Part shown: positions 44,021 to 54,685 of the stretch, piece after piece
How positions within the stretch are numbered: the first letter of the stretch is position 1
How the letters are laid out: each line of letters starts with the position of its first letter
Made by a program: the position numbers and the translations under genes
Source: Acanthamoeba castellanii str. Neff
Taxonomy: Eukaryota > Discosea > Longamoebia > Acanthamoebidae
DNA: 64,000 nt
Assembly: GCF_000313135.1 (NCBI RefSeq)
Contig: NW_004457390.1
Span: forward strand, 73,159-137,158
Reading direction: 5' to 3'
The notes under the pieces: model-generated
What the model was told of the DNA's origin: nothing
Databases searched by the model: none
What the model saw: only the letters and a program-made list of their open reading frames with translations

Positions 44021-45583
44021 ATGGCGATCGATGAACAAACAAAGATAATAAGGGCAAGAAGCAAGAAGAGCAAGGAAGAAGATAAGATGCAGCGGACCCA
44101 GCGGCACCCGCGACAGAGGGTGGATGCGGTGGACGTTCTACGGATATGCATAGACGAAGCACTCGCCCAGGAGGTGACGGACATCTTCTTCTTCGGGTCG
44201 GCCCTCTACAGCCCCCACCCAAACAACTTTGACTTCATCGTGCTGGGCGTCCCGTCCAACCACGACAGTCGCAAGCGGCTCGAGAACACCATGGCCGCCA
44301 AGACCGGGTGGACTATCGACGTTCACTGTCTCGAGAGGGACTCGCCCTGGCTTCACCGGCTCGACGGCGATGGTGCTGGTGTGTGGCTGCTGCGCGGCGG
44401 CCGCTTCACCACCACCGCGGTCGAGGTCATGGACGGCAAGCTCGCCCCCACCTACGTGGGTCGGCTCGGGCTGCGCCAGTTCGTGCGCTTCCTGGTGAGC
44501 AACCTGAAGGTGTTTGCGCTGGCCCTGCACAAGCGGGCCTCGATCACCTTCCCCGACCTCTACGACGCGGCCCAGCGGCTGTGGAAGCTCTTCCTGGACT
44601 TCAAGCGGGTGGCCTACGACACCTGTTCGCGAGACAAGGTGGTGGACAAGCTCGAGGAGGTGCTGTCCACCGACCTGCCCGACCTGCGCGCCCTCGCGCA
44701 GCACTGCCGCGCCCACCTGGCCGTGTGGTCCAGCAAGTCGCAGCAGACTGAAAGCGGCGGCAGCTTGCCTCCCGTCGGCCTCACCGTCTACCACGCCGTG
44801 AGCGAGTACGCCCGCACTTGACGGTGTGTTGGTATGTGATGATATTGCTAATTTGCTCGGCCGGGTGAGCAGGATCGTGAGGCACAGCATTCACTCGGAA
44901 GGCCTGCGCCAAACCGTGCTGGACGTGGTATGTGAGATCGAAGCATCCTCTGTAAACAACCTCGACCCGATCCGAGTTCCTGAAGACATTCTGATGTACG
45001 CGTGGATTCTTCACACTGGCGAAGTAACAGCCAACCGCTTACTCTTCCTCTTCCTGCGGGCCACCAGGCGTCTGCCCAAGAGACCCGACGACGGGTCGCT
45101 ACACGCACCTCCCCTACCAATGGGCCGATCCAACGTGAGGTGCGCTCCGTTCCCTCTGACTTTGGCTTGGCGTTGCGTATTGACACGCTTGTGGTGCGCA
45201 GTTCGCTGAAGAGCGACGGTGGCGGAGTCTTGCTGGAGAATGTGAGCATCACAGGGGGACAAGAGGCCGCGCAGCACCCCCAGGACTGCCGGGAGCGGCG
45301 CACCCAACCGCAACCGAAGCGAGGCGACGGAGATGCAGTGTGTGAAGGCTCTTCTTCCGCGTCGGATATGCTGATGGACCAGGGCCTGCCATCGGGGCGG
45401 CCCAGCAAGCGGAATCGTGTAAGCGCCCCTGCTGACAATGCGGGGGAGTTGAACCGGGGCGGCCAAGGTCGGCGCAACGCTCCGACGGGAGAGCGAAGGC
45501 CTCGAGGGGAACCAGCATCGCTCGACCAAGGTCTGCAGAGCGCAAGGCTGGCGAGGCCCGCCCGGGACAATCGCGGACACTGA
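44021..45583 (+). CDS. divergent nucleotidyltransferase-like protein
   Basis: 483 aa in a three-exon model: 44021-44805, 44873-45023, 45068-45583. After a basic N-terminus (Lys/Arg-rich) the sequence FFFGSALYSPHPNNFDFIVL resembles the G-S-x(10)-D strand-loop of the NTase fold. A later strand, GWTIDVHCLERD, could supply the third carboxylate. The usual second acidic residue (DxD) is Phe-Ile here, so catalysis is doubtful. A helical region follows (LRQFVRFLVSNLKVFALALH). The C-terminal 170 residues (exon 3) are low complexity and Arg/Gly/Ser-rich. The stretch 44932-45023 could instead be intron, since a good gtatgt donor is present at 44929. Confidence 0.55.
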
Positions 45584-45599
45584 GGTGAGCCAATCACTT

Positions 45600-46139
45600 A
45601 TTATCTTACATACATATAACCTGTACAAGGCAAGTACTTCCTTCACAACAAAGTTCATTTAATAAATACTACATTTGTGATTTATCTGGTTGGAGCTGGT
45701 GGTCCCCATCACTTGTTGCTGGGCTCGTCGATGAGTCGCACCTTGTCGATTCCCACGAACTCGACGTCGCTGAAGCCGTCAGGGTGGAGCCCCACGGGCA
45801 GGTCGGCGTCGACCCAGATCGGCTTCCGCATGTACCACTCGTCCATGAGGCGACGCATTGGTATGCGGCCCTTGTTGAGCTCGACCTCGGTCGACCGCAG
45901 CACGTTGGCGTGGTTGGAGGGGGTCACCAGCTCGACGCGCACCCGGTCGGCCCTGCCCGAGGGCGAGCGGATCGCCATCTTGGGGGCCTCGACCACTTTC
46001 TTGGTCACCGCCCCTCCGGGGGCCGCCCCGCCGCTGGGTGTCCTCCTTCTCATTAGCCGCTCCTCTTCCTTCGACAGATCCATCTCTTTCCCAGCTGAGC
46101 AACTCAAGTGTCTCTTCAAGCAACAAAACTTTTGTGTTT
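45600..46139. repeat. copy 1 of a near-identical ~540-bp duplication flanking an assembly gap
   Basis: Aligns at a 577-bp offset with about 46178-46715. Only scattered differences exist, for example ttaataaa versus ttattaaa in the 3' flank and aactcaag versus agctcaag at the 5' side. Confidence 0.9.
45709..46083 (-). CDS. 124-aa protein, unrecognised (copy 1)
   Basis: Start MDLSKEEERLMRRRTPSGG, end DKVRLIDEPSNK. Basic N-terminus with Gly/Ala spacer, then a beta-rich region (VRVELVTPSNHANVLRSTEV, RRLMDEWYMRKPIWV, LHPDGFSDVEFVG). An acceptor-like ctcag lies just before the Met, so an upstream coding exon is possible and could lie in the gap. No family recognised. Confidence 0.6.
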   Translation of the reverse strand: MDLSKEEERLMRRRTPSGGAAPGGAVTKKVVEAPKMAIRSPSGRADRVRVELVTPSNHANVLRSTEVELNKGRIPMRRLMDEWYMRKPIWVDADLPVGLHPDGFSDVEFVGIDKVRLIDEPSNK

Positions 46140-46175
46140 NNNNNNNNNNNNNNNNNNNNNNNNNNNNNNNNNNNN
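46140..46175. other. assembly gap (36 N)
   Basis: Run of 36 ambiguous bases between the two copies of the duplicated segment. Confidence 1.
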
Positions 46176-46715
46176 CTTACATTACTATATATGTAACCTG
46201 TACAAGGCAAGTACTTCCTTCACAACAAAGTTCATTTATTAAATACTACATTTGTGATTTATCTGGTTGGAGCTGGTGGTCCCCATCACTTGTTGCTGGG
46301 CTCGTCGATGAGTCGCACCTTGTCGATTCCCACGAACTCGACGTCGCTGAAGCCGTCAGGGTGGAGCCCCACGGGCAGGTCGGCGTCGACCCAGATCGGC
46401 TTCCGCATGTACCACTCGTCCATGAGGCGACGCATTGGTATGCGGCCCTTGTTGAGCTCGACCTCGGTCGACCGCAGCACGTTGGCGTGGTTGGAGGGGG
46501 TCACCAGCTCGACGCGCACCCGGTCGGCCCTGCCCGAGGGCGAGCGGATCGCCATCTTGGGGGCCTCGACCACTTTCTTGGTCACCGCCCCTCCGGGGGC
46601 CGCCCCGCCGCTGGGTGTCCTCCTTCTCATTAGCCGCTCCTCTTCCTTCGACAGATCCATCTCTTTCCCAGCTGAGCAGCTCAAGTGTCTCTTCTTGCTA
46701 CAACTTTTGTGTTTT
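46176..46715. repeat. copy 2 of the gap-flanking duplication
   Basis: See copy 1. This copy continues into unique sequence with a TATA-like aatataaaac at about 46714-46723. Confidence 0.9.
46286..46660 (-). CDS. 124-aa protein, unrecognised (copy 2)
   Basis: Predicted product identical to copy 1 as translated. It is divergent to the RhoGEF gene with about 160 bp between them, so this copy has an intact promoter side. It is the more likely authentic locus if the duplication is an assembly artefact. Confidence 0.65.
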   Translation of the reverse strand: MDLSKEEERLMRRRTPSGGAAPGGAVTKKVVEAPKMAIRSPSGRADRVRVELVTPSNHANVLRSTEVELNKGRIPMRRLMDEWYMRKPIWVDADLPVGLHPDGFSDVEFVGIDKVRLIDEPSNK

Positions 46716-46823
46716 ATATTTTTTTCGCATTCCGCGCATTCCTGATTTAAACAATTTATTTTACGGAATTATGGGATTGGCGCAGGACTGACGATCGCAA
46801 ACCTCAACTTTACACGAAAGAGG

Positions 46824-49800
46824 ATGAGAGCAAGCGCACAAGAGGTGGTTCGAGCACAGGCCATTGTGCGGGGCTACCTCACCCGACGCAAATACGCCCC
46901 CTTACGTATTTTTTGGCCCACTCCCCTTCGTTCTTTTCACCCAAGGTTTATTCGAAACCAATCAACAAATAAATAAACAAATAAAAATAAAGATGAACAA
47001 ATAACATGCTAAGGCTCTTACCTGTTTTATCGCCGTGTTCGCTGCGCAGTGAAGAGAGCGCGGAAGCGGACCCAAATTGTGGGCGAAATACTCGACACGG
47101 AGCGCACCTACGTGCAGGGCCTACACGTCATCGTGGGGGTACGTACCCACCCACCAGCACCCTCCACCCTCCACTCTCGATTCTCTTTCTACCGATCATT
47201 GCTGATCGCGATCCCCGGCGCAGGTGTTCCTCAATCCGCTCCGCAGTGCTCTATCGGGACCATGCCCTGTCATCGACACGCAATCCCTCACCCAGGTTCA
47301 CCACCGCACACGCACACAACACACGCACGACCGCACACGCATGTGCATACGGACTGCTGACGTTGTGCGTGTCGCGTGTGTGTGTCGTGTGTTGGTGTGT
47401 GTGTCGACAGATATTCTCGATTGTGGAAGCGCTCCTGGCTGTGAATCAGGAGCTGCTGAAGAATCTGGAGCAGCGGTACAAGCACTGGTCGCAGCGCCAG
47501 ACCATCGGCGACGTGTTCCTCCAGATGGTGCGTGCTGGCCTCTCACTTCTCACGCGCCCAGTGGGCATGTCATCGCAGGAGCTCTCATGCGCGGTGTGTG
47601 CGGTGTGTGCGGTGAAAAAAGAGTCCACACTTGAAGGGCTACAGCGAGTACTGCCGCAACTATGACTATGCCGTGAGCTACCTCGATCGCTTGCAAGCCT
47701 CCACGCCCGCTCTCGCCCATTTCGTCCAGGCACTCACTCCCCCACCTCCTCTTGCACCGAGTGTCGGCTGCTGATGGTGCGTGTGCGGCTGTGCGTGTCA
47801 TGCGTTTGTGGTGCGTGCGTGTGCCGTGTGTATTGCAGATATGCAGCGGTTTCCCTGAGGCCAAGGGCTTGAGCCTGTCGTCGTATCTCATCATGCCCGT
47901 GCAGAGGATCCCACGCTACACGCTCCTCATTCAGGTACGCCCCGCTCCCGCACCACCCATGTGGTGTGCCTCACCCTCGGGACACCACCACCACAGGATC
48001 TGCTCAAGCACACGGACGAGTCCCATCCCGACCACCAGAACCTGAGCCAGGCCCACGTCCGCATCCAACAGGTACCCATGTCTATGCATAGACATATATG
48101 TTTATTATATTAATATATATATATATATAGATATATTTGCATATAAATAACAATTACATTATTTAATACGTCGTTGTGGCTACACGTGCGTATTGCCTCT
48201 ATAGGTCGCGGACTACGTCAACAACAGCATGCAGATGGCGTTGACCAATTCGGTCATCCTACGCATACAGCGGCACCTGGGCGCAGACATCACCGTACGT
48301 TGCTCGGTCTTTCTATCCACAGAAACATGTATATCCATATATACGTACATATGTTGGCCTGATTGGTTTGATTTATGCTAAATCGCCTGTGTGCTGTGAT
48401 CAAACTGACTTACGGTCACATTGGCTCGCCGGTGCGTCGACAGCAATTATTGGACTCGACCTGCGTGTTCAAGAAGGAGGGCAAGTTTCGCCGCATCAAG
48501 CAGGGGGGCAAGGCGACCGACCGCCTGCAGATGTTTCTCTTCAACGACCTCCTGCTCGTCGCCGAGAAGAGCTTCGGCCACATTCGCTCGTACAAGTGGA
48601 AGGTCAACATTCCGATGAAGGGCCTGTGGCTGCAGGACATTCCAGACAACTCCCTACCAGGTGCGCCCACATTCCACATTTCTCAAATGTTGCTTGGCCC
48701 ACGTGGTGCAACATGCTTATATTAACATATATCTCCTGCGTATATATATGAACACATGTGTACATGTTGATATAAAGATCTGCCCAAGACGTATAAGAAT
48801 CTGTTCTATCTGGTGGGTCCGAAGAAGGCCTGGATCGTCTTCCCCAAGAAGGGCACCCTCCAGGTACCCAGCGTTGCTCTCTGTGTCGTCGCGCGCTCAT
48901 CAATTCCTGACCGCCTGCTGCACAGGAAAAGAACAACTGGATGCGCGACCTGCAACAGTGCATTGACGACCACATCGCCAAGCACCCCGAAGACAAAGGT
49001 ATCACCATCATCACCATCATCATCGCCATCCATGGTCAATTCGTGTTGAGCCAACACCATCAATTCGTTGACACTAGGCATCCGAAATGAGTTCAAGCTG
49101 CCGTTCATATCGACCAGCTCGTCGACGATCATCATCAGGCGCAAGGGCCGGACCGCCACCGACGATCCGCCCCAGCTCCAGCCCAGTCATTCGTCGTCGT
49201 CGTTCCTGGGCGCACGCTCGCCGCAGCCGCAGCCGCCGCAGCTCCTCGGCGCGACCACGTCATCACACGCGTCCCGCTCCTTCTCCGACCTGTCGACCAT
49301 TCAGCTCAGCACCTCGCCGCCGCCGGCCAAGGGCTCGACCCTGCGCCGCCCCCGGCCCGCGCCGGTGCTCCTCGCCGGCCCGCAGGCGATCTTTTCGGCC
49401 GAAAATTCGCCGTCGCTGGCGCCGTCGTCGCCGCCGCCCATGCCCAAGCGCGAGGTCCCGGCCGCGCCCACGGCGGTGATGACGTCATCGCCCTCCTTAC
49501 TGTCACTGGCCATGCGGACTACCCCCTCGCCGCCGCTGAGCCCGTCGGGCAGCGGAGTCGTCGGACGACCGGCGCCGCCGAGGCCGACGCAGCCGCCGTC
49601 GTCGCCCGTCCACGCGCCAGTGGCGGGTGTCGCCATCGTCAGCAGCAGCAGCGGCAACACGCGACAGTCGCCGACGGTGCCGCGCAGAGTCCACGGCGTC
49701 GGCCAACAGCCAACGTTGGCCCCGATTCCGCCGATCCCGGAGAGAAACGTGGCTCAACCTCACGTTGAAGCGCCACCCAGTCCCAGCGGTGCGTTCTGGT

Positions 49801-50242
49801 CGTGTGTCGTGTGTGTCGTGTGTGTCGTGTGTGTCGTGTGTGTCGTGTCGTGTGTGATGACTGAATGTGCGTTCGCGCGCAGCCGCGCAATCGCAAGAGA
49901 CCACGAGCAGCAACTGGGATGCGACGTTGAAGGAGGACCGCCCCCTGTGCTCCAACAGGCACTTTTGTACCATCAAAGATCCCCAGCACTGGGTCGAGTA
50001 CAAGCACTCCACATCTACGGCCGGAGTGATGGCCAAGCTGCGCAACCCTCGGGCTCAAGGTGCCACCCAGTTCCAGTTCTTTGCTCCTCCTTGCTTGCTT
50101 GATTGATTGCAATGGTTGCAATGATTGCATGTTGGTTGTTGGTCGTTCACACTTCGTACACGTGTCATCAGGCAAGCACTACGGGTCCAACACGCTCGAC
50201 GTGCGATCACGCGTGCGTCCCACGCAACAGGACCATTCGTGA
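46824..50242 (+). CDS. RhoGEF with IQ motif, DH and PH domains
   Basis: Guanine nucleotide exchange factor for Rho-family GTPases. An N-terminal IQ motif (VVRAQAIVRGYLTRRKY) suggests calmodulin or myosin-light-chain binding. The DH domain starts KRTQIVGEILDTERTYVQGL (conserved region 1). It continues with FSIVEALLAVNQELLKNLEQ, SEYCRNYDYAVSYLDRL and the CR3 helix SYLIMPVQRIPRYTLLIQDL. The PH domain runs about 48450-48990 (CVFKKEGKFRRIKQGGK, FNDLLLVAEK, WMRDLQQCIDDHI). A Pro/Ser-rich tail of about 250 residues and a final exon with DPQHWVEYKHSTSTAG end at 50242. Start at 46824 gives the IQ motif immediately; an upstream exon is possible. The gene may act on GTPases like the Rho fusion at 13.5 kb (inference only). 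Confidence 0.88.
49800..49855. repeat. intronic (CGTGTGTGT)n
   Basis: Same 9-mer unit as in the MFS intron at 1.9 kb, here in a RhoGEF intron. Confidence 0.85.
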
Positions 50243-50353
50243 GCACATCGGCTCAGCGTTTCTTTTCGTAGTGTGTGTTGTGTTGTGTTCTATTGCGTTA
50301 CCATCTTCTCCAAAGATTTGTATATTTGGCTTTTGATGTCTGGAGTCGGAAGC

Positions 50354-51111
50354 TTAGGACTTCTGGGAGGGGACCTGGCAGACGGCGCCCTCCTTCTTCT
50401 GCCACTCCTCGGCGGTCACGGGCGGGCGCACCTCGTGCGTGACCACCTTGTCCTCCTTGACGGTCTCGTGGATGTGCTTGGTCTGCTCGATCACGTGGGG
50501 CACCACCACCTCGCGCTCCACCACGGGCGTGACCTGCTCGATCACCTTCTTGTGCACCGTCTCCTCGACGATGGGCTTGAACTCCTGGCGCTGCTTCTCT
50601 ACGCCCAGGAACTCGGTCTTGGACTTGATGTCGGGCGCGGCGCCCATGGCGCGGCCCTGCTCGAGCTTGACTCCCGAGGCCTCGGCCTGGCGAGTGCCCA
50701 GCTCCTCCTTCTTGGCGGTCTTGGTCACCAGCGTCGGGCGCACCTCCTTCTCGACGACGGGCTGCACCACCTGGCGCACCTCTGTCTGCTCGCGGTCGAC
50801 GTGCACCACTGGCTGCACCTTCTCTGCAATCATCATCGACAACATCACAACGTGAGTCTTTCTAAAACAAACGCAACAACAAAGTAGAAGCAGGTGGTAC
50901 CGATCTCTACTTCGCGAATCTTTTCGATTTCCTTCTGGGGCTGACACTCGACTTCCTTGGTGTAGGTGACGCCGCCCTGCTGCTGCTGCTTGATGCCCGT
51001 ACCCAGGTGCGCCTTCTCGGCCGTGGTCTCCACCTTCGTGGTTGTCTTCTCCTCCTCCTTCTTGGCCGTCTCAGCCGACGCGGGCGTGAAGATCTGCTTC
51101 AGAAGGTCCAT
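50354..51111 (-). CDS. Glu/Lys/Val-rich repetitive protein
   Basis: 226 aa from exons 51111-50901 and 50823-50354. N-terminal MDLLKQIFTPASAETAKKEE, then a Thr/Lys/Gln-rich segment. The second exon has degenerate repeats of the type VQPVVHVDREQTEVRQVVQP, VVPHVIEQTKHIHETVKED and HEVRPPVTAEEWQKKEG. The composition and repeat style resemble fungal 'allergen'-annotated and LEA-like hydrophilic proteins; function unknown. Predicted soluble with extended helical/beta repeats, no signal peptide. It has a 390-bp upstream region. Confidence 0.7.
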
Positions 51112-51503
51112 TGCTGACTGTTGTTGGGTAGTTGGTTGGGTTGTCTTGTACTGGGTGTTATAACTGATAATAATGGTGAGTTCGGGTCCAGCTTTATGCG
51201 ATCATCGGGTCGGGGGGGGGGCTGGCCCGATAGCGCACTTGTTGCCGACCAGGTTTCCGCCGCTTCTGGCGTTTGGCCGCCGAGTTTTCTCTGGGAAACC
51301 TGGAAGCCTTCCAAACTGGGCCTGGCCCTGAAACCGAGATGGCAACCGAGCTTGGGAAGGGGCAACACACCAGTTAGGCCTTGAGCCAAGTCCCGAGCGA
51401 CCTTCGCCCTCCACGCCCCACGCCTCTGCTGGGACCTTTTGTTTTTACTTTTTTTGAATTGTCCAAATCAAGTAAAATTGGCCATTTTATTTAAAAAACC
51501 AAA
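51112..51503. other. intergenic, promoter of the repetitive-protein gene
   Basis: Between the divergent start at 51111 and the 3' end of the GH32 gene. It contains G-runs near 51207-51220 and short imperfect palindromes (gggaaacctgg / ccttccaaactgggcc); nothing further recognised. Confidence 0.3.
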
Positions 51504-54266
51504 TTAAAGCCAGACGGTGCGAAGCTGCCAGACGTCGATGGAGGTGACGAAAACGTCGTGGGGGCCGTCGACGAAGAGCTCGGCGAAGCGGCTGTCGGGG
51601 AGCGTAGGGTAGACGCGGCTCGTGAGTCGCTCCTTGCCCTGGTTGACGAACACCTCGACGATGGAGTGGTCCACGAAGATGTGCAGCGTGAGGTTGCGCA
51701 TGGCCCAGCCGTCGGGGCCGGTGGGCGGCAGCAGCGGGCCGAACTCGGGGAAGCTGTCGGCCTTCGGGTAGAGCGACGACAGGGTGCGGTTGGCGCGCAG
51801 GAGGCCCTTGGCCCCGGAGACGGTCTGCGGGTTGGGCTTGCTCGCCGGAATCGACGCCTTGAGCCAGCAATTGTCCCGCCCAGGCGTGCCTGCACCCAGA
51901 GTGAGCTGTGTGTGCGGTGTGTGCGTGTCGTGTGTGCGGTGCGAGTACCGGTGATGAGAGTCCAGGCGTGACAGAGCGGATCTTGGTTGCAGGCGGCCTC
52001 GCACGAGGCGTAGTCGTTGATCTGGACCTGCAGCGACCGGTAGTCGCCGCCGGGCAAGTCGAGGCCCTTGGTCATCGGCAGCACGCCCTGTAGGGCAATC
52101 TCCGTCTGCTCGCGCTTGTCGGGCGATTGCAGCAGGCGCACGCCAAAGGTCGAGCCCGCCGGGAATTGCGCTGCATGGCAACAAGCCAGTGCGTAGGAAA
52201 ACGTGGAATGTCAGCTATGCTCTCAGTTTTTTCAGGTTTTAGTGTAATGAATCGTTTCGGTGGAACGTACGTCCGAAGAACACGTAGGCGTAGCTGAAGT
52301 GGATGAGAATCTCGGCCTGTACGATTTCGATCGAACCGAGCGAGAACGAGGTGCCGGCCTTGATTTTCAGACCATCGACGTGCAAGTGGTCGTCCGGGAG
52401 CCTGCAGCGCACGGAATGCCCAAGGAATGCGACTTGAGCTGCGCAGGGCATGGGTGTGCGGTTGGTTGGTTGGTTGGGTTGTGATCGTACCTCAGGGCGG
52501 CGAGTTCGGGGATGGGTGCGATCAGAAGCGTGCCGTCGGTGTCGAGCGACAGGGTGCGAGGGAGGCTCTGGACCCCGGCCCACCCGCGCTGCGCGAACCG
52601 GTCATCCGCTTCACTGCGCAGAAGCAGACAAGGTGAGATCGATTTGATCAGCCCAGCTGCACGTCTGGCCGCGTGCGGTGCGTGTGCGTGGTGTGTGCGT
52701 GTGTGTTGTGGTGTGTGCGGGTGTTGCGTGCGGTGGAGAGGTACTTGATCCAAGCCCAGAGGACCTGCCGGGGCACGGAAAGGATGGGATTATTATCGAG
52801 GAACGACTTGGAGGCGTAGAACTTGCTGCCGTAGTCGTAGATGCCGTGCACGTCGGCGCTGAACGTCTGATTCTTCTGGTCGTACGCGCCCGTGTAGTAG
52901 TGGTCGCCGTGTCCGAGCGCCTGCGAGCTCGCCTTGAGCACCCACTTGGTTTCTGCAGCGGAAAACACACATAAGGTACCGCACACACACAGCACACACC
53001 GCACACACCGCACACACCGCACACACCGCACACGCACACACGCACACGCTACGAAATGTACCGTTGATGCCGCTGCTAAGAGGATAGAAGTCGGGGCACT
53101 CCCACATGCTTCCGTCGATGTTGATGTCCTGGGCGCGCGCCATCGGGTGCCCCGCGTACTCGGCATCGTCGACGAACCTGCCCGACCTGGAGCGATAGAG
53201 CAGCGCCGCGCCTCCCTTCTCTGTGGGTGCGCGCACGTCGAGTGAGCGAATTCTTCTTCGCTGCTTCTTCTATGCCAAGTGTGCAAGCTGGTACCGTTGC
53301 CGCTGCCGATCAGTAGGTACCAATACCCGTCGGTGCTCTTCCTGCGCGAACTGTGTCAGCCTGCCGCGCGCGCGCGCGCGTGCGTGCGTGCGTGCGGTGT
53401 GGCGGAAGGTTACCAGGCCGTGGTGGGGTCGCGGAAGTTGTCCTGCGGGAAGGTCGCGGGAGGCGAGTGGAGGAACGGATTGGACGTGGACTTGTTCCAG
53501 TGGGTGAGCAATGGGTCCGACATATCTGCCGGATAGGCCACGCACTGCACCTGCGGACTCACCCCTGGCCCGGCCGGCGTGAGCCACAAACAGAAGTGCG
53601 TCTGCGATGCGCGTGTGCGGTGCGCGTGTGTGCGATGTGCGTGCGGCGCGCAAGTGTGCGTGTGCGGTGTGTTACCGGTGTAGAAGATGGTGGGAGTGCG
53701 GGTGATTGGATCGATCGAGACGCTGCCGGACCAGATGCCGCCAGAGTCGTAGGGTTCGGGTCCCGGAGAGAGCGCCACGGGCAGGTGCGCCCAGAAGACC
53801 AGTTCATTCGACACCGCATGGCCCCTTGCATACCAAGGTCTGATTCAACCAACAGAACATGTGTGTCGTGTGCGTCGTGCGTGTGGTACCAGTGCATGTT
53901 GGTCCAGGCGATGCTGTCGGGGTTGTGCTGGTAGAAGAGGTGGTGGAGGCCGTTGAAGAACACCGGACCGTTGGGGTCGTTCATCCAGTACCGCTCCGGC
54001 ATCACATGGAACTGCGGACGCAGCTGGTCGTCCCCGAGCCCTGCGCGTTGGAAACCAACAACATATTTAAAAAAAGTAAAATAATAATAAACAAATCAGT
54101 ATTGTATTTTTATGATTATCGGCAGGAAAGCGTTGGCATTCGGGGGGGGGGTACCAGTGGCAGCAAGAAATGCAGGGGCGGCGGCAAGCAAGAAGAGGGT
54201 AACGACAAGATGAAGGGCCATGCCAGGACTGCGTCGCGCCTTCGACGAAGTGAGGGTAGCCATCAT
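51504..54266 (-). CDS. secreted GH32 beta-fructosidase (invertase/inulinase type) with PAN-like insert
   Basis: Retaining hydrolase of sucrose or fructans. A signal peptide follows either Met 54266 or an internal Met (MALHLVVTLFLLAAAPAFL). All three catalytic motifs are present: nucleophile WMNDPNGPVFF, transition-state stabiliser NFRDPTTAW, acid/base MWECPDFYPL. The C-terminal beta-sandwich contains an inserted Cys-rich block (LQVQINDYASCEAACNQD, LCHAW, NCWLKASIP) that resembles a PAN/Apple module. The sandwich then resumes with RNLTLHIFVDHSIVEVFVNQ, and the protein ends VWQLRTVWL. It is split by roughly ten introns, so it is a resident eukaryotic gene even if acquired long ago. Exact exon edges are not all resolved. 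Confidence 0.9.
52975..53050. repeat. intronic (CACACCGCA)n
   Basis: About seven 9-mer units in a GH32 intron. Confidence 0.85.
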
Positions 54267-54685
54267 CTTGAGGTGCGTGGTGCTTGTCCGCGACTGTAGT
54301 TGTTGCGCAGCGCCTACCAGGTGAACCTGGCTGGAGCTCTTCCTTTTTTTTAAGGAGCATGCCTTTCGAAGGGGTTTAACTGAGGGCGGCAGTTCATCTC
54401 TTCATCTTTTTCTTTTTCTTGTCTCGCAACCGACACGTCTCCCGCCCTGCCCTCCCTTGTGTCGGAGCTTTCAATCTCTGACCGTCTTGTGGAGATGGGT
54501 ATGGCTCTGAGATTTATTGGGCAGATGTTTTACAATTTGTTGACGTGTTTCCACCAACGGCCCGTGCCCACTGGGGTACATGTTGTGGAAGGGTGTGCAG
54601 GGAGGCCGAGTGTTGTGTGTGCGTGTGCGTCTCAGCTGGTTGAGTGGGGTTTTGGGGGGGGGGTCGTGTCCTACACGCACCGCGT
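54267..54685. other. intergenic, GH32 promoter / PIAS 3' flank
   Basis: 420 bp. It contains a T/CTTT-rich tract (54395-54425) and a plus-strand ORF that is not coding-like. It should contain the GH32 promoter. Confidence 0.3.
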
